Assembly: GCF_017813235.1 (NCBI RefSeq)
Contig: NZ_JAGISH010000010.1
Location: forward strand, 1-64,000
Length of the DNA stretch: 64,000 bases
Origin: Sagittula salina
GTDB lineage: Bacteria > Pseudomonadota > Alphaproteobacteria > Rhodobacterales > Rhodobacteraceae
Direction of reading: 5' to 3'
Below are positions 9,106 through 16,340 of this stretch, one piece after another; the stretch's first letter is position 1, and every line of letters starts with the position of its first letter. Made by a program: the position numbers and the translations under genes. A model generated the notes under the pieces. It did not search any database. It was not told the DNA's origin and worked only from the letters and a program-made list of their open reading frames with translations.

Positions 9106-10023
9106 TCAGATCGGGCCCAGAAACCCCTTTCGGGTCAGTAACTTCCGCAAAGCCTCAAGGCTTTCATGCAGCGTCGCGTCGCTGGTGTCCAATGCCGCAT
9201 GCGCCCGCTCATAAAGAGCCTCGCGCGCGCGCAGGATCGTGCGCAACTGCTGCATCGCCTCCGGCCGACCCGCCATCGGTCGAAGATCGCCCTGCGCCCG
9301 GACTCGCTCCATATGCTCCTCGGGCGAGGCCTTCACCCAAACGGTATGAAAGCGCTCGAGAACGCGCTCGTAGGTCGCGCTCTCTGCCACAAGGCCGCCG
9401 CCCACCGCGAGGATGATCCGCTCGTGCGCCTTGATGACGCCCTCGACCGCCTCTGCCTCCAGCGCGCGGTAGCCCTCCGCACCATAAAGCGCCATGATCT
9501 CTGCCACCGGCATACCGCCCAGGCGCGCGATCTCTGCGTTCAGTTCCAGAAATGGCACACCGAGCGCCTCCCCCGCCAGCCGCCCCAAGGTCGACTTGCC
9601 CGCGCCGCGCAGTCCAACAAGGCAGAGCCGTTGCGCCCGCGCGCCCTCCGGCGCCCGCCTGTCCAGCGCTGCCAGAACCCGCACCTGCGCGGGCCGGTCC
9701 GCTCGCGCGAAAAGGTCTGCCACCCGAAGGGTTTCCGACGTCCAGGGATCTTCCTCCCCCACCAATCGGTCGATGGTCAGGTCCAGCGCCAGCGCCACGC
9801 GCGTCAACAGGCCGATAGAGATGTTGCCCTCGCCCCCCTCGAGCTGAGCAAGGTACCGTGGCGAAACCCCCGACATCTCCGACAGCACCCGGCGGGGAAT
9901 ATGCCGCGCCTCGCGGGCGCGGCGCACCCGATCGCCGACGCGCGCCAAGACGGCATTTACCGCGCGCTCCGCCTCCGCCCCGCGGTGCGTCAATTCCCCA
10001 GCCAGTGGCTGCACCTTGCTCAT
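9106..10023 (-). CDS. boxR: BoxR-type regulator: HTH-XRE domain fused to shikimate-kinase-like domain
   Basis: This 305-residue protein has a helix-turn-helix of the XRE class at about residues 30-88 (ARHIPRRVLSEMSGVSPRYL) and a shikimate-kinase-like domain from about 132. The P-loop GLRGAGKST is at 137-145. This fusion is the signature of BoxR/BzdR regulators, which repress benzoate genes and respond to benzoyl-CoA bound by the kinase-like domain (known for Azoarcus). Its position beside boxABC supports the name. A motif matching the likely operator sits 17 bases upstream over its own -10-like hexamer, suggesting self-repression. The P-loop is intact, although family members are not known to act as kinases. 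Confidence 0.92.
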   Translation of the reverse strand: MSKVQPLAGELTHRGAEAERAVNAVLARVGDRVRRAREARHIPRRVLSEMSGVSPRYLAQLEGGEGNISIGLLTRVALALDLTIDRLVGEEDPWTSETLRVADLFARADRPAQVRVLAALDRRAPEGARAQRLCLVGLRGAGKSTLGRLAGEALGVPFLELNAEIARLGGMPVAEIMALYGAEGYRALEAEAVEGVIKAHERIILAVGGGLVAESATYERVLERFHTVWVKASPEEHMERVRAQGDLRPMAGRPEAMQQLRTILRAREALYERAHAALDTSDATLHESLEALRKLLTRKGFLGPI

Positions 10024-10039
10024 CTTGCCCGCACCATTG

Positions 10040-10053
10040 TGAACTATAATGCA
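10040..10053. promoter_or_regulatory. candidate BoxR operator at the boxR promoter
   Basis: The sequence TGAA-CTATAA-TGCA fits the 4-6-4 pattern of the other candidate sites here (consensus near TGCA-CTATAW-TGCA). On the minus strand it contains TATAGT (10048-10043) as a -10-like hexamer for boxR, whose ATG is at 10023. Overlap with the -10 fits a repressor. The assignment is by pattern and position only. Confidence 0.6.
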
Positions 10054-10268
10054 TCACACTATCGGCTTCTGCGCGGCGTTCAACGGCGTTTCGGGGCTTT
10101 TCACCATAACGCGCCGGCGTCAGGTCAGATACAGGCATGCCATGCCTCCGCGACCCGAACCGGCATCGTTCAGCAGGCACCTAGCAAGTCATTCCAAAAT
10201 TCCGTGCCCAAGTGGCTGACACATTCCAATTTCCAGCCCCGCGCCCATGATCAGAAGTGACCACCCCC

Positions 10269-10304
10269 TGGTTCCAGAAACTCCGCGACGGGGGCAGCGC
10301 CCCC
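10269..10304. repeat. short copy of a Rhodobacteraceae-type intergenic palindromic repeat
   Basis: The block runs from GGTTCCA-G-AAA to CCGCGACGGGGGCAGCGCCCCC. The last part forms a GGGGGC/GCCCCC hairpin with an AGC loop. The same words occur at 27061-27131 in a longer version. It lies 3' of boxA on the boxA strand. The stretch 10024-10348 otherwise holds only the boxR promoter. Confidence 0.6.
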
Positions 10305-10348
10305 AACTCGCCCTGACCTGCCGGACCGCCTGCGTCCTTTTCCAGGCC

Positions 10349-11533
10349 TCAATAGGTTTCGACGTGGTAGCGTCCTTCCTCGCGCATCGCGTCCTTCAGC
10401 GCCCCCCAGGGCTGGCCGATGCTTTCCGCGATCGAAACAAAGGCCTGCTCCACCCCCTGCTCCATCCCGCGGAGGCCGCAGACGTAGACGTGGGTCTTCG
10501 GGTCAGCCAGCAGTTCGGCCACGCGCTCCTCTTCGGCCATCATGCGATCCTGAACGTATTCCTTCGCCTCCGTGGCACGGGAATAGACCAGATGCTGTTC
10601 GAGCAATGCTGCGGGCACTTTCTTGAGCGGCCCGAAATAGGGCAGCGCATCCGGGGTGCGGGCGCCAAAGAACATCACCATGCCGCCAGACCGGCCGCCG
10701 ACCGTGCGCTGCCTGCGCATGGTGAAGCCCCGCATCGGCGCCGATCCCGTTCCGGTGCACACCATCAGGAGCCGCGCCTCCGGATCGTCGGGCAACAGGA
10801 AGGTCGCCCCGAAGGGCCCCGTGACCTGCACCGTGTCGCCCACCTTCAGATCGCATAGATAATTCGAGCAGACACCGCCCTTCTCGCGCTTCACAGTCAG
10901 TGACAGGTTGTTGTAGTTCGGCCGTTCGCCGTCGCGCGGAGACGACACGGAGTAAAGCCGGGGCAGCAGCGGTCGCCCCTCGGCGTCATGCCCCGGCGGG
11001 ATGATCCCGATGGACTGGCCTTCGAGCACCGGCATGGTCTGCCCCGCAAAGTCGAGGATGATGTGGCGCACGTCGTGCCCCGGATCCTTGGTCAGCGGCA
11101 CGATGCCGGTCACCTTCGCCACCGCGGGCTTGCCGAGGGTGTACAGGTTCACCGTGGGCTTGGCCGCGCTCAGGGGGGGCTTCGCCTTGCCCCCCGCGCC
11201 GGCATGCGCCTCCGCCAAGAGCGCCGCCATGTCCTCATCCAGGGCCTCCAGCCCGGTATCCGCTTCGCTGCCGCCCAAGTCCTCCTGGTCGGGCAGTTCG
11301 TCCCAGCCGAACTGCTCGTCTACCGGATAGGGTTCTGCCACCACGCGCCATTCGTCGATGGAACCGGTGGGGCAAACGGGAATGCAATCCATGCAGAAGT
11401 TGCACTTCGACGCGTCCACCACGACATTGTCGTCGTTGTGGACAATGGCCTCCACCGGGCAGGTCATCTCGCAGGTATAGCAGCGGATGCAGATTTCCGG
11501 ATCGATCAGGTGTTGCTTCAGGGGTTTGTTCAC
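10349..11533 (-). CDS. boxA: benzoyl-CoA 2,3-epoxidase, reductase subunit BoxA
   Basis: This 394-residue iron-sulfur flavoprotein passes NADPH electrons to the BoxB oxygenase, which makes the 2,3-epoxide of benzoyl-CoA. An N-terminal double [4Fe-4S] ferredoxin domain has CIRCYTCEMTC (Cys 15, 18, 21, 25) and CNFCMDCIPVC (Cys 44, 47, 50, 54). After an acidic and alanine-rich linker, a ferredoxin-NADP reductase module follows: RLYSVSSPRD for FAD, GVCSNYL, and VCTGTGSAPMRG for NADP. The start is GTG 11533, seven bases after AGGAGG. The nearby ATG at 11540 is in another frame and gives no ferredoxin sequence. Typical BoxA proteins are of similar length. It is last in the box operon. Confidence 0.93.
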   Translation of the reverse strand: MNKPLKQHLIDPEICIRCYTCEMTCPVEAIVHNDDNVVVDASKCNFCMDCIPVCPTGSIDEWRVVAEPYPVDEQFGWDELPDQEDLGGSEADTGLEALDEDMAALLAEAHAGAGGKAKPPLSAAKPTVNLYTLGKPAVAKVTGIVPLTKDPGHDVRHIILDFAGQTMPVLEGQSIGIIPPGHDAEGRPLLPRLYSVSSPRDGERPNYNNLSLTVKREKGGVCSNYLCDLKVGDTVQVTGPFGATFLLPDDPEARLLMVCTGTGSAPMRGFTMRRQRTVGGRSGGMVMFFGARTPDALPYFGPLKKVPAALLEQHLVYSRATEAKEYVQDRMMAEEERVAELLADPKTHVYVCGLRGMEQGVEQAFVSIAESIGQPWGALKDAMREEGRYHVETY

Positions 11534-11595
11534 GCGCCATCCTCCTCCGGAGGTATGCCCGTCCCCCGGCCCTTCGTCTTGTAAATTCGCCGGGA

Positions 11596-11760
11596 TCAGC
11601 CTCGGTGCAGCACCACGTCCGGCACCGACAGCGCCTCTATCAGCGCGGCGCAGAGCCCGGTGCAGCCCTTGCACCCGATGCAGGGACCTTCAATGCCGAT
11701 GAGCTCTTCGGCCACCGCTCGGGTGCGCGGCGCATGTCCAACAACGCGTTTCGTATCCAT
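11596..11760 (-). CDS. small four-cysteine protein between boxB and boxA, possible [4Fe-4S] carrier
   Basis: This 54-residue reading frame starts at ATG 11760, with AGGA about eight bases upstream, and stops at TGA 11596. It begins MDTKRVVGHAPRTRAVAEEL and has one compact motif CIGCKGCTGLC (Cys 27, 30, 33, 37). The spacing C-x2-C-x2-C-x3-C is that of one ferredoxin-type [4Fe-4S] site, but the usual proline after the last cysteine is missing (Ala follows). It sits between boxB and boxA on the same strand, 63 bases before the boxA start. A role in electron transfer or cluster delivery for BoxAB is an inference; no family name is known to me. It is short enough to be missed by gene callers. Confidence 0.65.
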   Translation of the reverse strand: MDTKRVVGHAPRTRAVAEELIGIEGPCIGCKGCTGLCAALIEALSVPDVVLHRG

Positions 11761-11841
11761 CTCGGCTTTCCTGTCTGGTCTGTATCGGGGGGGCGGGTAT
11801 TTCTACCGGCTGGCGGCGCTCCCCCCCCGCCGACGCTCGGT

Positions 11842-11866
11842 TCAGGATTTACGACGAAAATCCTGA
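11842..11866. repeat. intergenic palindrome 3' of boxB
   Basis: TCAGGATTT and AAATCCTGA form a perfect 9-base stem around a 7-base loop. It lies just after the boxB stop. It resembles the palindromes at 13356 and 29123 (core GATTTTC...GAAAATC). It could trim or stabilise mRNA between box genes. There is no T-run of terminator type. A G-run/C-run pair just beside it (about 11787-11829) can also fold. Confidence 0.5.
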
Positions 11867-11882
11867 CCATCTCCTTTCACGA

Positions 11883-13334
11883 TCACGCCATGTGCAGCTT
11901 CACGTATTCGAAATCACCCGGCTTGTTGTCGATCCCCACCTTCGGCGCCGCGATCCACGACGCGAACTTGCCCGGCTCGAAGCATGGTTTCATCAACGAG
12001 GTGATGAAGTCGCCATCCGCCTTCGAGGGCAGCCACTCATCGCGGCGCTTCTCCCATTCGTCGTCCGAGATGATATTGCCCTCCGGGTCGGCCTTGATCG
12101 CGGCAAAGACTCCGATCTGCCGGTGAAACGCCTCGTGTGGCAGGGTCAGGCGGAAATCGATCCCGGACTTCTCGATCAGCTTGTTCCAGCGGCCGACACC
12201 CCCCGCCGCATCACGCACGTAATCGTCGCGCAGACGCATATTGATCGCGGTCAGCGCGGGCACATCTTCTGCCACGATCAGCCCGTTTTTCACCGTGCGC
12301 ACCACGTAGGTGTCACCCTGCAGACGGTGGTCGTCGTCGATCCGGGTCTCCATGTAGCGACCCTTGATGCCCGAGTTGAAAGCATTGGCGGCATTGGTCG
12401 ACACCTCCTGTCCGAAGAGGTCCAGCGAGAGCGTGTAATGCAGGTTCAGTTTCTTCTGGATGGTCGGCAGATCGATGACGCCCATCTCGCGGATCTTGTT
12501 GATGTCATACGGGTCGGTGATCCCCGCCTTGTTCATCGCATCCAGTGTCGCCTGAATCGTCCTTCCCACGCCGGTTTCGCCCACGAACATGTGGTGCGCT
12601 TCCTCGGTCAACATGAAACGGCAGGTGCGCGACAGCGGGTCGAAGCCCGATTGCGCCAGCGATTCAAGCTGCATCTTGCCGTCGCGGTCGGTGAAATAGG
12701 TAAACATGAAGAACGACAGCCAGTCCGGCGTTTCCTCGTTGAAGGCGCCCAGCATCCGGGGCGCTTCCTCCGAGCCGGACGAGCGGCGCAGCAGGTCGTC
12801 GGCCTCCTCGCGGCCATCCTTGCCGAAGTACTTGAACAGAAGGTAGACCATCGCCCACAGGTGGCGGCCCTCCTCCACGTTCACCTGAAAAAGGTTGCGC
12901 ATGTCGTAAAGCGACGGCGCAGTCAGCCCAAGGAACCGTTGCTGCTCGACCGATCCGGGTTCCGTGTCGCCCTGGATCACGATGAGACGTTTGAGCATGT
13001 TGCGATACTCGCCCGGCACCTCCTGCCACGCCAGTTCGCCCGCGTGTTCACCCATTGGGATGCGGCGATCCTCGACCTGCGGCGCCAGCAGCACGCCCCA
13101 GCGGTATTCCGGCATCTTAACGTAGTCGAATTTCGCCCAACCCTTCGGATCGACCGAAACGGCGGTGCGCAGATAGACCATGGATTCCTGAAAATTCTGC
13201 GGAATCAGGTCATTCCACCAGTTGATGTAGCCGGGGTGCCAGCGCTCCAGCGCCTTCAGCACCTTCTTGTCCGACGACAACCCCACGTTGTTGGGGATCT
13301 GCGTGTCATAGCTCACGTTGATCAGGTCAAGCAT
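11883..13334 (-). CDS. boxB: benzoyl-CoA 2,3-epoxidase, diiron oxygenase subunit BoxB
   Basis: This 483-residue protein is the class I diiron component that inserts one oxygen atom into benzoyl-CoA to give the 2,3-epoxide. Two E-x-x-H-type helices are visible: NVEEGRHLW (Glu 154/155, His 158) and TEEAHHMF (Glu 244/245, His 247/248). The other ligands would come from GDTEPG near 122-127 and the DWLSFFMFTYF helix near 204-214. Length and overall sequence fit BoxB. The start ATG 13334 has GAGGAGGA upstream. It lies between boxC and the small Cys protein, with hairpins in both gaps. Confidence 0.95.
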   Translation of the reverse strand: MLDLINVSYDTQIPNNVGLSSDKKVLKALERWHPGYINWWNDLIPQNFQESMVYLRTAVSVDPKGWAKFDYVKMPEYRWGVLLAPQVEDRRIPMGEHAGELAWQEVPGEYRNMLKRLIVIQGDTEPGSVEQQRFLGLTAPSLYDMRNLFQVNVEEGRHLWAMVYLLFKYFGKDGREEADDLLRRSSGSEEAPRMLGAFNEETPDWLSFFMFTYFTDRDGKMQLESLAQSGFDPLSRTCRFMLTEEAHHMFVGETGVGRTIQATLDAMNKAGITDPYDINKIREMGVIDLPTIQKKLNLHYTLSLDLFGQEVSTNAANAFNSGIKGRYMETRIDDDHRLQGDTYVVRTVKNGLIVAEDVPALTAINMRLRDDYVRDAAGGVGRWNKLIEKSGIDFRLTLPHEAFHRQIGVFAAIKADPEGNIISDDEWEKRRDEWLPSKADGDFITSLMKPCFEPGKFASWIAAPKVGIDNKPGDFEYVKLHMA

Positions 13335-13355
13335 TCGATGTCCTCCTCGGGGATC

Positions 13356-13376
13356 CGGATTTTCGGCGAAAATCCG
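13356..13376. repeat. palindrome between boxC and boxB
   Basis: CGGATTTTC and GAAAATCCG form a perfect 9-base stem around GGC. It directly abuts the boxC stop (13377) and lies 22 bases before the boxB start. It shares its core with 11842-11866 and 29123-29138. A role in differential expression of boxC and boxB mRNA is an inference. Confidence 0.55.
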
Positions 13377-15038
13377 TCACACGCGCTCCATGTTGTATTC
13401 GCCGCGCACGCCGGTGCCGTAGCGCTGCAGAGCGCCGTTCTCGCCCACCGCATTCGGGCGGATGAATATCCAGTTCTGCCAGGCTGTCAGTCGTCCAAAG
13501 ATCCGCGTCTCCATGGTCTCCGGCCCGGCGAAACGCAGGTTGGCCTCCATGCCCGTCATCGCATCCGGGCTGAAGCTCGCGCGTTCCTCTAGGAAGATAC
13601 GGATCTCGTCTTCCCAGTCGATGTCGTCGAGGATCTCCGTCACCAATCCCGCCGCCTCGGCCTCTTCGGCCTCCAGGCCCACGTCCTTCCGAGCCTCTGC
13701 GGCGGTGACTGCCTCCGGTTCGCCCAGGAACCGGGTCGCGAGGCGCGTCAGCCCGTTGGCCATCGGCATCGGGCCAAAATTGGCATCCGACAGGGTCACC
13801 GCCGCAATGGGTCTGTTGTCGCCCTCGAATTCGTCCTCCATCATGTAGCTGCGGTCGACGGCGAACAGCAGTTCTGCCAGCACACCCGCAAAGCATGACC
13901 CGTGCTCGACCAGAGCGACCATGGAACGCGAGGTCACATCCACACGCTTGAGCACGCGCTTCCAGTATTGCAGCACCTCGTTCGCAAGCCAGTGGTCGCG
14001 GTTGGTCATCAGGAGCGCCTCATGCGCCAGAAGCACCTCCGCGTCGCCTTGCGTCTTCCAGACCATCAGGCCCAGTTCCGGCTCGTTCAGCCGCAGATGC
14101 AGGATCGCATCGTCCACTTCCCGTGCCGCGCGCAGCATCCAGGCCTGGTCGCCCTGCGCCTCGAAGGCGGTCATGTCGGCGGGCGGCTTCGCCTCCGGGC
14201 CCTTTATGGTGATCGTCACGGTGCGGCCCGCGCGGTTGGCCTGAACCTCCACCGTCGAATAGGTAACGGAGCCGTCCTCGTGAAACGTCCGGTCAAGCGG
14301 GCCCAGCGCGATGCCCTGCGCCACGTCCGCCTTTGTCGAGGCCGCAGCAAATTCCCTTGCGCGCCGATCGACCGTCTCGTCAAACTTCGAGTTCGGGATG
14401 ACCTCGTCCACCAGCCGCCATTCAGCCGCGCGCTTGCCCCGCACACCTTCTTCGGTGGAACAGAAGACGTCCGCCCGGTCGCGCCGCACACGGCGCTTGT
14501 CCGTCACCCGCGTCAGCCCGCCAGTGCCCGGCAACACCGCCAACAATGGCACCTCTGGCAGCGACACCGAAGACGACGAGTCATCCGTCAGCATGATGTG
14601 GTTGCAGGCCAGCGCCAGTTCGTAGCCACCGCCCGCGCAGGCCCCCTTTACCGCTGCGATGTATTTCTGGCCGCTGTCTTCCTCCGCCGCCTCGAAGGTG
14701 TTTCGCGTCTCATTGGTGAACTTGCAAAAGTTGACCTTGTGCGTGTGCTTCGCGCCGCCCAGCATCCGGATGTTGGCCCCGGCGCAAAAAATCCGGTCCT
14801 TGCCGGACCTCATCACCACGACCTTCACCTCCGGGTGCTCGAAGCGCATCCGCTGCACGATGTCCGCCAGCTCGATGTCGACACCCAGATCGTAGGAATT
14901 CATCTTCAACTGGTAGCCGTCGAAGAGACCTCCGTTCTCGTCCACATCCATGGTGAGGTTCGCCACAGCACCGTCGTAGTCGATCTTCCAATGGCGGTAC
15001 GCCGCGGGGTCCACCTGAAATTCGATTCGCTTGGTCAT
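13377..15038 (-). CDS. boxC: 2,3-epoxybenzoyl-CoA dihydrolase (ring-opening lyase) BoxC
   Basis: This 553-residue cytoplasmic enzyme opens the ring of 2,3-epoxybenzoyl-CoA, giving 3,4-dehydroadipyl-CoA semialdehyde and formate. It consists of two crotonase-like halves. The first, about residues 20-260, has FCAGANIRMLGG and GACAGGGYELALACNHI (oxyanion-hole region). The second, about 300-540, is more divergent (VEHGSCFAGVLAELLFA). This is the expected BoxC layout and length. Its start ATG 15038 follows GGAGGAGA. A convincing promoter with overlapping BoxR-type operator lies just upstream, so boxC can start its own transcript even though it also follows the ligase, hydrolase and DUF309 genes. 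Confidence 0.94.
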   Translation of the reverse strand: MTKRIEFQVDPAAYRHWKIDYDGAVANLTMDVDENGGLFDGYQLKMNSYDLGVDIELADIVQRMRFEHPEVKVVVMRSGKDRIFCAGANIRMLGGAKHTHKVNFCKFTNETRNTFEAAEEDSGQKYIAAVKGACAGGGYELALACNHIMLTDDSSSSVSLPEVPLLAVLPGTGGLTRVTDKRRVRRDRADVFCSTEEGVRGKRAAEWRLVDEVIPNSKFDETVDRRAREFAAASTKADVAQGIALGPLDRTFHEDGSVTYSTVEVQANRAGRTVTITIKGPEAKPPADMTAFEAQGDQAWMLRAAREVDDAILHLRLNEPELGLMVWKTQGDAEVLLAHEALLMTNRDHWLANEVLQYWKRVLKRVDVTSRSMVALVEHGSCFAGVLAELLFAVDRSYMMEDEFEGDNRPIAAVTLSDANFGPMPMANGLTRLATRFLGEPEAVTAAEARKDVGLEAEEAEAAGLVTEILDDIDWEDEIRIFLEERASFSPDAMTGMEANLRFAGPETMETRIFGRLTAWQNWIFIRPNAVGENGALQRYGTGVRGEYNMERV

Positions 15039-15064
15039 GTGCCCTGTCTCCTCCCGCGCATTTC

Positions 15065-15095
15065 TGCATTATATCGCAAATACGAAACCTAACAA
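15065..15095 (-). promoter_or_regulatory. boxC promoter with overlapping BoxR-type operator
   Basis: On the minus strand a -35 TTGTTA (15095-15090), a 16-base spacer and a perfect -10 TATAAT (15073-15068) are visible. The operator candidate TGCA-TTATAT-CGCA (15065-15078) covers the -10. The gap to the boxC ATG is about 30 bases. Confidence 0.7.
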
Positions 15096-15117
15096 TCCCG
15101 ATTTTCCCGCCCGGACG

Positions 15118-15537
15118 CTAATTTCTGCCGCGCAACAGGGCTCTTTCTGCACTATATTGCACACCACTTCCCGATAGGGGCCGCACCATCCCCATTACGC
15201 TGCCACCGCCCCGGTTCCACGCCTCCTGCATCAGGCCGCTGGCCATCCGCTGCAGCCGTATCGCCGCGCGTGGACGGTCCAGCGCCTGCTTCAGCCTTGC
15301 ATTGGCCAGCTGGATCGCCGCCTGCACCATGATCTTTTCCGGCCCGTTTTCGGGGGCGGCCATCCAGACTGCCTCCCAGACCTCATGCGCCTCCCAGTAG
15401 TAGCCCTCCCGGAAGAACTGCACACCCGCACGCCACGCGGGACAGCGTTCCAGCGGGTGCGATACCTCTTTTAGGTGATCGAACGCCCCCTCCGGCGGAC
15501 GCGGCGTCCGGCCCGGAAGGTAGGGACCGGCCGTCAC
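15118..15537 (-). CDS. DUF309 domain protein in the box operon
   Basis: This is a 139-residue protein. The DUF309 signature is seen in QFFREGYYWEAHEVWEAVW (about residues 41-59), with the conserved H-x-x-W-E, followed by a helix containing AAIQLANARLKQAL. The biochemical role of the family is unknown. Start is GTG 15537, overlapping the hydrolase stop by four bases (GTGA), so it is coupled to the hydrolase and ligase. Its last ~50 bases contain a strong candidate BoxR site (15148-15161), so sequence there is under two constraints. Presence inside a benzoate operon suggests a helper role, but nothing specific can be said. Confidence 0.82.
   Translation of the reverse strand: MTAGPYLPGRTPRPPEGAFDHLKEVSHPLERCPAWRAGVQFFREGYYWEAHEVWEAVWMAAPENGPEKIMVQAAIQLANARLKQALDRPRAAIRLQRMASGLMQEAWNRGGGSVMGMVRPLSGSGVQYSAERALLRGRN
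15148..15161. promoter_or_regulatory. candidate BoxR operator inside the DUF309 gene, upstream of boxC
   Basis: TGCA-CTATAT-TGCA is the best match to the motif in this window. It lies in the 3' end of the DUF309 gene, about 75 bases upstream of the boxC -10. This is about 7 helical turns from the site at 15065, so two bound regulators could loop. Confidence 0.65.
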
Positions 15538-16340
15538 GCCGCATCCGGCTCCGCCGCCTCGATGCGTTCCAGCCGGGCAAGAAACTCGGCGCAGGCCGCA
15601 AGGACCGCCTCCGCCTGATCTGCGTGCGGCGCGTGGCGGCAGTCATCCAACACGAGCGTTTCCACCGGAGCGTAGCTGCGCTCCTCGATCTCACGGATCT
15701 GCGCCAGCGTGCCGTATTGATCCTGCGCTCCCTGAATGGCCAGGCAGGGTACCCGCCAATAGTCGATTACCTCTCCCACGTGCCAGGACTTGAACTTCGG
15801 ATCGAGCCAGGCGTCGTTCCAGCCGCGAAAGGTCGCCTCCGGATCGTCATGATACTTCGCCATCTTCGCCTTGAAGTCGCCGGTGGCGAAGACCTCCCGC
15901 GCGCGCGCGATCTCGGCCAGCCCCATTGTTTCGGTGAAAAAATGCGGTGCCTCGAGGATCAGTCCACGCACCCGGAAATCCTCGACCGAGCCCGCGTATT
16001 CCGCAGCGATTGTCGCCCCGTCGGAATGGCCCATCAGCACGCCGCGCTCGAACCCGATGGTCTCCAGCACCTCCGGCAGGACTTCCGTGGCCTCGCGGGT
16101 CATGTAGTCGAGCGGCCTTGGCAGGTCCGCCGCCTCCGACTGGCCATAACCCGCGCGCGAATAGACGAAAACGCCCCAGCCGGTCGCCGCCGCCAGCCGT
16201 TCGGGAAAGTCGCGCCAGAGCGCCATCGCCCCCAAACCCTCGTGCAGCAGCACGACGGTCGGTGCCTCGCCCGGTTGCGGCCCAAGCCTGCGACATTCCA
16301 GCCGTTTTCCCCCGGCGGTAATCTCCTTCGGCCAGTTCAT
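15534..16340 (-). CDS. alpha/beta-fold hydrolase in the box operon
   Basis: This 268-residue protein has the alpha/beta hydrolase elements: HEGLGAMALWRDFPERLA (oxyanion turn), nucleophile elbow GHSDGATIA (Ser at about 107), an aspartate in IQGAQDQYG, and histidine in LDDCRHAPHADQ near residue 238-241. It overlaps the benzoate-CoA ligase stop by four bases (ATGA) and is itself coupled to the DUF309 gene. In a benzoyl-CoA operon it could be a thioesterase that relieves CoA sequestration, or a hydrolase freeing benzoate from esters. The substrate cannot be told from sequence. Confidence 0.85.
   Translation of the reverse strand: MNWPKEITAGGKRLECRRLGPQPGEAPTVVLLHEGLGAMALWRDFPERLAAATGWGVFVYSRAGYGQSEAADLPRPLDYMTREATEVLPEVLETIGFERGVLMGHSDGATIAAEYAGSVEDFRVRGLILEAPHFFTETMGLAEIARAREVFATGDFKAKMAKYHDDPEATFRGWNDAWLDPKFKSWHVGEVIDYWRVPCLAIQGAQDQYGTLAQIREIEERSYAPVETLVLDDCRHAPHADQAEAVLAACAEFLARLERIEAAEPDAA

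Noticed and set aside
11892..13592. Plus-strand open frame of 566 codons opposite boxB
   Set aside because: boxB on the minus strand is unmistakable and the plus frame has no recognisable domain.
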